Positions 55,754 through 64,000 of a stretch of 64,000 nt of DNA are shown one piece after another (position 1 is the stretch's first letter; each line of letters opens with the position of its first letter). The translations under genes and the position numbers were made by a program. The DNA is taken from contig NC_090319.1 of the NCBI RefSeq assembly GCF_040869045.1, positions 380,509,601 to 380,573,600 of the forward strand, given 5' to 3'. The notes beneath the pieces were generated by a model. It was not told where the DNA came from, ran no database searches, and worked only from the letters and a program-made list of their open reading frames with translations. This DNA is from Eurosta solidaginis. Its lineage: Eukaryota; Arthropoda; Insecta; Diptera; Tephritidae.

Positions 55754-55984
55754 GTGAATTTATTAACTTTTTGTATATTTTATTTATTGTTTTGGATACG
55801 TTTTGACTAAGAGACTTATTTTTTGTGGTATATGTTTGTAATTTTTTTGCGTTTTCTTAATTTTTTGAAATTTTCACGATTTTTAGGTTAAGGCACCATT
55901 AATCGATCACATTGGGAAGTTTAATTTGGCCTTAAAGAAGTTTAATTAGCCCATTGTACCATGGTTCACCCTTAAAAAATTTAG

Positions 55985-56085
55985 CACTAAAGTACTGGGG
56001 GTCAATTCCGTAACTGTGAAAAACTAAAAATGTACACACATTGAAAACTCATTTGCACACACAATTTACACTTTAAATTTTCATG
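55985..56085 (+). mobile_element. Fragment of the CATAGTGTAC element
   Basis: GGTCAATTCCGTAACTGTGA, AAAATGTACACACATTGAAA and CTCATTTGCACACACAATTT parallel 33795-33865. The following 265 bases show no further match. Confidence 0.6.
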
Positions 56086-56741
56086 CGATTCTGTAAATTT
56101 TTGTGTACATTGTTTTGCTGAGTGAGCGCTGAATGTAAAAGTCTTATGTCAGTGAGAAAATATTCATTAAACGCCATGAAAACAAAAAAGTTATTCTGCA
56201 ATAGTGCGTATGAGTTTTGAATGTCAGAATAGTGTACCCTGGCTGCCAAGAAAACTCACGAAGTTTTTATCAGTGGGTTTTTTTGCTCACAGTTTTGCTT
56301 TACAAAATCAGAATTTCAAAGTTTACACAATTTCTTGTGTGCACTTTAACCCTTCTGTTACATTCCGGTCATTTCATGACCTTTTTTTGTTGAATTTTAT
56401 CATATCTGCTAATATTAACAACATTTCACAATTTCCTTTCATGACTTTGTGTACTGACATAAATCCAATAGAAAAAGCATAAAAGAAATGATTTTGATTT
56501 AATAAACAGGTGGTAACATCAAAACTTACTTGCGCGCACCTTCACGTCATTCGGTGACCATCAGCTGTTTTACATATAAAGTGTATATTTCGCGCCTTTT
56601 TTGTGGTTAAGTTTTTGCTGCAAAAGCTTGTATTTGTTAAATTCTTATAAAAATGAGATGATTCCAAGCTTCTGTAAGTATTTTTATTATAATATTTAAT
56701 TATTATTGGTGTGTTTATTTATGAAAATTTGGTTTAGAGGC

Positions 56742-56932
56742 CAAATCGTCTGACTCAAAGCCAAATAGAGCAGATCATTGACAATGATGAGGATTTTGAT
56801 GAGTGTAGTGAAGATGGGGATGAAGATTATATAGTGGAAGAATTTGAATCAGAACAATTTGAATCTGACGAATATTTAGAAAAACGCTACCAAGAACTCA
56901 ACCGTCAGCAGATATTGTACACAATATGAGAG
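56742..56932 (+). pseudogene. piggyBac transposase N-terminal remnant
   Basis: After an acceptor-like TTTAG, the frame reads RLTQSQIEQIIDNDEDFDEC and then acidic residues (VEEFESEQFESDEYLEKRYQ), a typical piggyBac N terminus, before TGA at about 56927-56929. A possible leader intron (GTAAGTATTT at 56673 to 56737) lies upstream. The C-terminal remnant follows in another frame. Confidence 0.75.
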
Positions 56933-57135
56933 CGGACGCAGAGCAACCAAGCACTTCGGCAGGAGCTGTTACGAAAAAAAGAAAACCTAGTCAGCGAGCA
57001 ACCTGTGCAGTTTGCCCTAGCTCAATTCGTCGCATAACGTACGAAAGCTGCACGGTTTGCAAAAAACCTGTGTGTCCGCAACATCGTTCAACGGTTACGG
57101 TTTCAAAAACCTATTGTTTGGAGCATTCAAATTAA
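56926..57135 (+). pseudogene. piggyBac transposase C-terminal cysteine-rich domain
   Basis: The 69-codon frame holds CAVCPSSIRR, CTVCKKPVCPQHRS and YCLEHSN: the C-x2-C ... C-x2-C-x4-C-x2-H ... C-x2-H arrangement of the zinc-binding C terminus of piggyBac transposases, which recognises the element ends. It starts with its own ATG and is open to its natural stop, so a small DNA-binding-only peptide is conceivable. More simply it is what remains after an internal deletion of well over 1 kb. Confidence 0.85.
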
Positions 57136-57518
57136 GAAAATGTATCTAATGTATTTAAATATGTATATATAACAGCTTAATAATCAATAAAACTAATGAA
57201 TTTTAAAAACTTCTATTAAAATTATAAACTTTTATGCTGATATCAAAGCAAAACACAGGTAAGGTCATTTCGTGACCTGAATATCACATGTGTAAGTTTT
57301 TTTGTGTGTAACAGAAAGGTTAAAACACAGTTAGCGAATAGGGCCCCTGTTCAACATGTCACTTGCTCAAACAGCTGATTTGTGGGATTACTTATTTGAG
57401 TTACCACATCCACGTAGAACTGGATTCGATTCGATTTTTTCGATTCGATTCTAGAAAAAAAAAATCGATTTAATCGATTAAATCGAACCGAACAAAGTTC
57501 ATCTTAATTTTGCTTATT

Positions 57519-58132
57519 AGCCGTGTTTTTTTTTACACGTAAACGTCCATACGCTGGAGACATTGGTGCTTTATCGGTAACCGTATCGGTAACCTTATAA
57601 CAGCTGATTTGACCAAGCTTATGAGAATCAATGCAATCGATTATTGGTGCCGCTAAGGTCGTAACCGTATCGTATCCAACCAATTGGGTTTTGGTTTACC
57701 GTCGTAACAATAAACAGCTGATTACGTTAGGGATACGGATACAGCGATACGACATACGGCACCAATGACTCCGGCTTTACACTTTATATGGACTGCTAAG
57801 CGTCAAACTTTAAATGCACCTCTGAAAATGCTGCGCATAAAATGTGTACTACTAAATTTCAATACGCATTATACTCAGATGTAACTGAAATATGTGTTTT
57901 TGTTTCACCGTCTACACTAATTCTATGTATTCATCGCAACTTATTTAGCTATATGTTATACCCTATGGCCATCAGAGGGTTGTGTCTCCGCTTTCGGTAC
58001 ACCCTGTGGCTGAGGCTAGTTATTTAACCACTGCCGCTAGATTGGTCTCCTAAGCATTATCTAAGCGAGGATAGGCGTTTTTTTTTTCACGCGCAAACGT
58101 AAATGTATACGCGTGTAAAAAAAAACACGGCT
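57519..58132. mobile_element. Terminal-repeat element AGCCGTGTTTTT (614 bp)
   Basis: The first 21 bases (AGCCGTG, nine T, ACACG) are perfectly repeated in inverse at the end. ATT flanks both sides (57516-57518 and 58133-58135). It contains both unoccupied sites homologous to the insertions at 45035 and 45410, and a stretch (57598-57770) related to the CAGCTGAT/CAATCGATTAnTGGTGCC repeats at 54560-55080. No transposase. Confidence 0.8.
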
Positions 58133-58135
58133 ATT

Positions 58136-59122
58136 CTTTGTAAAAGTGTACTTACTAACGTACTTAACCATTTACTCGATTTTTCGCGACAAATAAAGCT
58201 GGCCAGTTTCTCCCTCGTTTTGTTGCCTGCCGGCAAAATAGAAAGCATCAAGGAATACCACATAGGTCTTCACTTGATCCTTTCATCGGAGTGGCAATTT
58301 GTGTCATGGTTTGCGGAGTTTCAATTAAAAACCTTATGGAAACTAAAAAGGAATAAAGAATTTAATTGACGAAATTTCATAAAAATTTACACTTATGTTT
58401 TCGTGTTTGCTACTGTCTATGTCATAAAAACAATATTGCAAATAAAGTATTGACTTTAAAAACAAAAAAGAATATATTTAAGCCTGTTTTTTTGCATATA
58501 TCCTTTAAAGCTGTGACATCTTTATTTAAATATTTTTAATTATTAATCAAATAATTTATTTTGTAGATTCATAGTCCGTATAAGTTTTGGTTGCATATAT
58601 ACAAAGAACACCATGAATTAGGCGCACTAATGCTGCAAATTGAGAAATAATGTAATTCCTTTTTTTTTATTGTACTTTTTAAAGAATCTAAAATATATTC
58701 CAGACCTTTTTACACATCACCTGATCCTGAAGAATTTTGTATACCAAGCGTATATATTTGTCCTGGTCAAGTATTACGTATATGATCATACCAAAAAATA
58801 GATAAACACATGTTCAATATATTGCTTACTAGAAGTGCGCAGAAGTTTCTTCATATTTCTCCTCTCCTGGAAGCCACCAAAACAATAAAGCTAAATTTAT
58901 AAAAACAAAAACTACAGAATATGTACTTCCTCAAGCGTCCGTAAAGTAGATAGTGATGAAAATTTGTATGCCTAAAGAATGGAACGACTTTTTTTCTAAA
59001 TCGATTCTTCATTTCTAATAAAAGATCGATTAAATCGATTAAGACACGGAAATTATGCAAAATCTTAGCTCTGGCAGCACCAACAGAATCGAATAAGTAA
59101 TTTGAAAGCCCGCGAAAATATT
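58136..59122. other. Intergenic DNA upstream of the spindle-B-like gene, before the transposon block
   Basis: AT-rich without a convincing gene. ATCGATTnAATCGATTAA-type runs at 57462-57487 and 59011-59042 are inverted relative to each other and may mark the ends of another element, but I could not find a matching target duplication. Confidence 0.4.
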
Positions 59123-59961
59123 ACTATAGTGTAGAGTTGTGCTTTTTCGTTCATTTCAGAGATTCGAATCTTTCGTTCTTTTTCTGATGAACGAACAAGT
59201 TGTTCTTTTTGTTCATCTGTTCTTTTTTTTTTCAAGCAAATTTGTTCACTGCTGCTCGCACCTGCGAAAAAAGCCAGCAAGTATAGAGGGGGGTGTGTAT
59301 GCAGCAATACTTTGTGTAGGTATATTTAAATGTGTTATGAATAAATAAGTTAATATATATATGTATAATTAACTTCAAAAAAAGTTACAAATTTCGGAAG
59401 ATCCAGGAAATTGAAAGAGTAGAGACACAAATTGTAAATATGAACTTTTCAAGTTTAATAAATGTAATAATTAGTTTCTTACAAAAGATATTTTTCATAA
59501 ATAGTCCATACATAATTGTTGTAGCAGTGCCACACATACATGACCACACAAATCTTTAGTGTAAGTGGCATCATCGACATTCTTGTTCACTGTGAATTTC
59601 AGCGTATGTGTGTATGAATTTACCATGGTTCAATTATGTACAGGTTGGCTCATCTCATCAGCTGATTTTATTTATGTCATTGCATGGTCGAAGGGATTGT
59701 CAAAAGGAGATGGCAAACTCAAAACAAAACCAACACATTGGCAACATTTTACTTACACATACAAAAACTGCTAAGTTTTATGTTTCCATTCCATACCATT
59801 CGCACCAACACCAATACACAGATTTTGACAATTTGAACAGCCATATTTTGTTGCTTTACAGATGAGCCAACCTGTATATAGTTGAACCATGGAATTTACA
59901 ATGTTCGCGAACGAGAAGAGAGAAAGAATGACTTTAGATAAAACGAACTAAAAGAACAAAT

Positions 59962-60313
59962 CATTGTTTACTATATAGTTTGGCAGCTTAAATAGAAGTT
60001 ATGTTGCGAATAGAGTGGAAGGCAGTGGACTAGGCAGTCGAATGTCATATAATGAAGGAATGGTGTTCGGAGTTTTTTCAAAGTTAAAAAAAAAAATGAT
60101 AAAAGCTTTAATAAGAATAAAACTATTGTTTTAATAACAACAAAAACGCCTTATATATCCTATATACATAAATTCGCAAGGATTATCTCACTTTAAAATT
60201 TGAGTTAAATAATCCAAAGTTTTTGTTTGAAATTGAGTCGAGAACTGTGCGTGTGAATGTGCGAATTTTCACCGATCAGCTGTTAGTTGCGCTACTTGGT
60301 AAAATTTACAATG
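59962..60313 (-). mobile_element. 350-bp hAT-type MITE, copy c, TSD GAACAAAT
   Basis: Reverse orientation relative to copies a and b; ends CATTGTTTACT and AAATTTACAATG; perfect GAACAAAT at 59954-59961 and 60314-60321. Confidence 0.94.
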
Positions 60314-60361
60314 GAACAAATGAACTAAAAGAACTAATGGAACTGAAATCGAAGATCTAGT

Positions 60362-62054
60362 CATAGTGTACCTATACCAAGTGTGTCAACTAAGAGATAA
60401 ACGTCAAAACTACAAACAGCCTCGCTCACCTGATGCAAATCTCAGGTCTAGAGTGGCATTTTTGGTACGTAAGAGTACATCAAGCTGAGTTGCATTTAAT
60501 AGTTAAATAAAACTTTGTAGTATTTACAGATGTAATAGTTGCATATATTTCCGCGGAAATAAGAATACTAGATTTGTAGCCTGCAACAATGCGGAAACAT
60601 ACGGAAAGCAAAATTTATTTAAATTAGAGTCAAAATATAAAGCGCCACACGTGTAACATGGAAAAATTTCACTTCTAAGGCTGTTTACACAAATGCATAA
60701 AGGCAAAATTATATAAAATGCTTTGCTCACTTCAAAAGCATATATGACACTACTTTATTTTTGCTTGGATTTCAAGCTAAAAAAACTAACGAAACTTTAT
60801 CGGAACTTCAAAACACAAAAAAAATTTCTATCATGAAAAAGCGAGGCCACTATTCCCCCATAATTAGCGAGTTTGTCATGTTTTTGTTTACGTTTTACAT
60901 TTTATTTTTACATTAACATTTTTAACAATAAAACAATGCAAATAACACGCGCAAATTATTTCTTTCTCTAATGGTTCACTTTTTTCACAAGAAACTTGAT
61001 TCTAATTGTGTTTTTATGCACCAAATTTTCAAACTAAAAAAAAACTTTCATTTGTCTGAAAAAAATAAAGAAAAAACGGCCGAATGTCAAAAAAACCTAT
61101 CGAAAAACAAACTGGCTCGTTTGTTTTTAATGAAAGGTTTTATTTTTCTTGTATTTCGTTAGTTGTTTGAAATATAGTTTAGCGTATGCACGCAACCAAA
61201 GCATCTATGTAAATTTTTCGATACTTCGCCCGACAGATGAATTAATGTATGCAACACAATCAAAGCGTCTGTTTAAATCCGCCTTAATTTTTGTAGCTGT
61301 GAAAGCCTCCTGCAAATATAATGGTGCTGTAATTGCATACAAATCAAACTCCTATATGACGCTACTTTATTTTCTATGTATTTTTCTTGTATTTTCTCTT
61401 ATATTTTTTGTCGAGGGAGCCAATAAGGTTTCAATACTGGTGAAAGTATGTGAACTATATTTGAAAAAACTAACGAAATACAAGAAAAATTCAACGTAAT
61501 TATTAAAAACAAACAAGCCAGTTTGTATTTCGATAGGGTTTTTTGACATTAGGCAGTTTTTTCTTTATTTTTTCTGACAAATGAAAATTTTGTTTTTAGT
61601 TTCAAAATTTTGTGCATAAAAACACAATTAAATTCAAAATGTAAATTGTGTGTGCAAATGAATTTTCAATAAGTGTACATTTTTCAGTTTTCATAGTGAA
61701 CTTAGGTACAGAAATTCAAATTAAAAAGTTTTTCACAATAATTTGAAAAACTCTACGTTTTCTGTGCTTTTTACAATTAAAGGAGTAACCCTCCGTAATA
61801 AATTAAACTTTTAATGAAAATCAATAACTCTGAACTGAACACTTTTCGCCATGATATAAAATTAAAATGCTGTGGAACAGGAGCAACACTTTTGTGACTA
61901 CATAAACCCTGTTTCAATCTTTTACTTCTCAGCACAGAACCCTAATTGACCTTTTTCAACCGAAACAACAATGGCAACCCAGATTTTCCCGTTAAGCCCA
62001 CTTAAGCGAGTGCCTGTCAGAAAGAAGTCAACACACTTGTACTTGTACACTATG
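60362..62054 (-). mobile_element. hAT-like non-autonomous element (CATAGTGTAC family), complete minus copy, TSD GATCTAGT
   Basis: Perfect GATCTAGT at 60354-60361 and 62055-62062; ends CATAGTGTACCTATACCAAG and rc of CTTGTACTTGTACACTATG. 1,693 bases. It is the uninterrupted partner of 33411-39327. Internally, the stretch 61010-61150 is mirrored by about 61490-61620 (ATGCACnAAATTTTnAAACT, GAAAAAACGGCCnAATGTCA), so it also folds back. The short frame at 60524-60730 has a counterpart at 38981-39166 but resembles no protein I know. Confidence 0.9.
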
Positions 62055-62196
62055 GATCTAGTTCACTTGTTCAGTTGAGAGACCCGGTCAATTGAACAAG
62101 TTCAGAACGAAACAACCCAGCTCTACTATAGTGGAATTGTTGGATCAATAAAACCGTGAAATATAGTATAATTTTTGCCACATATGATAATAGATA

Positions 62197-64000
62197 ATGT
62201 CAAATAGTCACAACTTTAATGCCTACAAAACAATAAGCACCTATAGATATGCATCCACGCCGATACAAACGGTGCAATATGCAGTGCCAGGCCCCTTCAC
62301 TAAATCAAAACTTTTGCAGGACTGCCCCGAAACGGATATACGTATACTAAAGGATGCAGCTGCAAAAGTGATAGCGCAGCCAGGTGAGGTCCTTCTCTGT
62401 TTAAAATCAGTTTTACGTTAATTGCATTGTTATTGTCTAGCGTCCGCTCTACTTCAATCACCAGCATCAGAAAAATGGTCGCATATTACAACTGGTTGCA
62501 CAGCTTTGGATAATTGCTTACGTGGTGGTGTTGTAACGCGTGGCATAACAGAGATATGTGGCGCTTCTGGTGTTGGCAAAACGCAATTACTGCTACAGCT
62601 TTCGTTGACGGTGCAGCTACCAAAAGAGTTGGGTGGCTTAGCTAAAGCAGTGGCTTTTATTTGTACTGAAGACGCATTTCCTTCGAGACGCCTCTTCCAA
62701 TTGTCAAAAGTATTTGAGAAAAGTTTTCCTGAGGCCACAGTCAACTATATGTCAAACATTTATATTGAGAATGTGCTTGAGTCCGTACGCTTTTCCTTTA
62801 ACTTATGTTTTAATAAAAATCCACTGATTTATGATTTATTTGTCAGGACGACCTTTTAAAATGCGTCGGCGGGCGCTTGGAAAAATTGATGGAATCTGTT
62901 AGTATTGGCTTAATTATAATAGACTCAGTAGCTGCAATCTTTCGCACTTACACCAATTACATAAAGCGTGCTCGTGATATGCGTAAAATGGCCAACTATC
63001 TGCTGAATTATGCTGATAAATATAACTGTGGAATTGTTTGTGTAAATCAGGTAAGCATGCTGGTGCAGTAACTTGAAAACATTACCGCAAATGTTTTGGT
63101 ATTGCTGGCGGAATGACAGTTCTTAACCTGACATGATTTTCGGTCCTTCTTGTGTTTAGACTAGTCTGTCGAAGGGATTTTGTAAATATATTTATGTAGG
63201 AAAAGCCGCCTAGATGAGAAAATCCAAGCCTCAATGTAGGTCCCATAACGTTTACGACATCATTAAGAAGATCAGGCTTTGTGTGAGTAAGAATTTATAT
63301 CGGTATATTGAGGATTGCGCTGCTAATATATAACATCTAGATCAAACCGGCAAACAACTCAAAAAATCGCAATGTTCAAGAAAGACTGTCAGGCTTTTCC
63401 ATATGTGCCAATGCAATTTTTAGCTTTTAGCAAGCCCTATCTGGGTAATTAATGGAACTAATATTTAATGGATTATACATATAGGTAGGTGTTGAATGGG
63501 GCAACCTGGTAGTAAGCATAGCTTCAAAAGTGCATTTTTTTTATGTTAGCTCCCTATTGATCTAGGTGTATTATATGTCCCTTGGCACAACAGCTTTTCC
63601 AAGCCGATTTCCTACAAGTAATTAAGAATTTCCTTTGGCTTGAGAATTTCTATGTGGCCTGTTTCAAGCGTGTAATGATGTCCCATGCCCTATGACATCC
63701 TCTTTATCAAATCTAATATGACTTTGACTGACTATAACTTTTGGCAAGTGCCTTACGCTTTAAACGTTTTTACTTGTAGGTAGCTACTGTAAGTGAAACA
63801 GCGCAAGAAACACCCTGTCTAGGCTTAGCTTGGGCACACTTAGGACGTACACGTCTCAAACTTGCAAAAATACCAAAGGAGGTGAAAATCAATGGAGATT
63901 TGTTTACTGTGCGACGTCTGGAAATCGTATACTCGCCTGAGACACCAAATGATATGGCTGAATTTTTAATCACCTCAGGTGGTGTGGTTGATGTGCCTGT
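62197..64000 (+). CDS. spn-B: DNA repair protein XRCC3 / spindle-B-like RAD51 paralog (partial, runs off the window)
   Basis: Exons 62197-62383, 62441-62784, 62847-63050 and 63780-64000 (continuing) join in frame with GT-AG introns of 57, 62 and 729 bases. The product begins MSNSHNFNAYKTISTYRYAS. Residues 103-110 are GASGVGKT (Walker A) and 199-203 LIIID (Walker B). Exon 4 reads VATVSETAQETPCLGLAWAH then LGRTRLKLAKIPKEV, the C-terminal core region of RAD51 paralogs. The 318 residues seen are near the family's full length (about 340), so only a short tail is missing. XRCC3 works with RAD51C in nuclear repair of double-strand breaks by homologous recombination; in Drosophila spindle-B acts in meiotic repair in the female germ line. 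XRCC3 is preferred over RAD51C by overall resemblance, not by search. Confidence 0.87.

Larger units (their letters stand above)
54165..55915. mobile_element. Cluster of MITE-like inverted repeats (ATTAATGGTG / CAGATAAAACAGCTGATCGA family)
   Basis: AATTAATGGTGACTTATAAC at about 54186 and AATTAATGGTGATTTATAAC at about 54977 start related units. Inside, GAGGATAAATACAATAAGAG (54224) is mirrored by CTCTTATTGTATTTATCCTC (54541-54560), and CATAACCAGATAAAACAGCT (54566) is mirrored by AGCTGTTTTATCTGGTTATG (54683-54702). TTAAGGCACCATTAATCGAT ends units at about 54893 and 55887. At least two overlapping copies are present, the second interrupted at 55163. Confidence 0.7.
56350..57319 (+). mobile_element. 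piggyBac-type element, internally deleted (970 bp), in a TTAA site
   Basis: TTAA flanks it at 56346-56349 and 57320-57323. The 13-bp ends CCCTTCTGTTACA and TGTAACAGAAAGG are inverted with one mismatch. Each end is followed inward by a palindromic GGTCATTTCnTGACC (56367-56381 and 57263-57277). TTAA targeting and CCC-type ends are hallmarks of piggyBac. It keeps pieces of the two ends of the transposase gene and has lost the DDD catalytic core, so it cannot move itself. Confidence 0.93.
59131..62124. mobile_element. 3-kb composite insertion with ACTATAGT flanks
   Basis: ACTATAGT stands at 59123-59130 and 62125-62132. Just inside, AGAGTTGTGCTTTTTCGTTC faces the reverse complement of GAACGAAACAACCCAGCTCT, imperfect inverted ends with hAT-like character. 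Because ACTATAGT is its own reverse complement it could also be part of the ends. Two complete elements (59962-60313 and 60362-62054) lie inside, leaving about 0.95 kb of own DNA. No transposase. Confidence 0.68.

Noticed and set aside
57410..59050. Single large element bounded by the inverted AATCGATT-rich runs
   Set aside because: The runs are simple-sequence-like and no matching target duplication was found outside them.

Overview
This is eukaryotic nuclear DNA from a higher (cyclorrhaphan) fly. It has three intron-containing genes whose products match insect KLHDC4, ATP synthase subunit e and the RAD51 paralog XRCC3/spindle-B, set in a very dense and deeply nested transposon landscape. 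Several repeat families look like ones I associate with tephritid fruit flies, but that is recollection. No bacterial genes, rRNA, functional tRNA gene or CRISPR was seen.

Layout. Bases 1-1076 are AT-rich with worn ~130-bp minisatellite monomers. Bases 1077-24402 are the most striking part: four Helitron-like elements arranged head to tail. Each has a 5' end with an 8-bp TTTGGATG repeat, a ~700-bp unique 5' domain, and an internal minisatellite of 89-bp and 100-bp monomers lasting 2.8 to 8.5 kb. Three of the four also have an intact 3' hairpin ending in CTAG. The copies abut with no host DNA between them, and copy 3 looks like a recombinant of copy 4 and copy 1. Bases 24403-40230 hold a solo LTR with target duplication, two minus-strand LINEs (one with an 11-bp duplication), an inverted pair of Tc1 transposase pseudogenes, a tRNA-derived SINE, and a hAT-like element (33411-39327) that has itself received a ~157-bp minisatellite, a 3'-truncated BEL/Pao element and two further hAT-like elements.

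Host genes. KLHDC4 (41109-43028, four exons, plus) encodes a six-kelch-motif protein of 520 residues. ATP synthase subunit e (47820-48065, plus) encodes 81 residues after a 5'-UTR intron. The XRCC3/spindle-B-like gene (62197 to beyond the window end, plus) has Walker A and B motifs. A 3-kb nested transposon block ends about 70 bases upstream of its start codon.

Between the genes lie a Jockey-like LINE, short elements that share that LINE's 3' end, a Harbinger-like element, three copies of a 350-bp hAT-type MITE with perfect 8-bp target duplications, a 591-bp hAT-type element with a paralogous empty site, and a compact piggyBac derivative that keeps only the two ends of its transposase. Insertion order can be read from target duplications and empty-site paralogs, so the window is a useful record of layered transposition. 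All calls are from reading the sequence; no database search was run.
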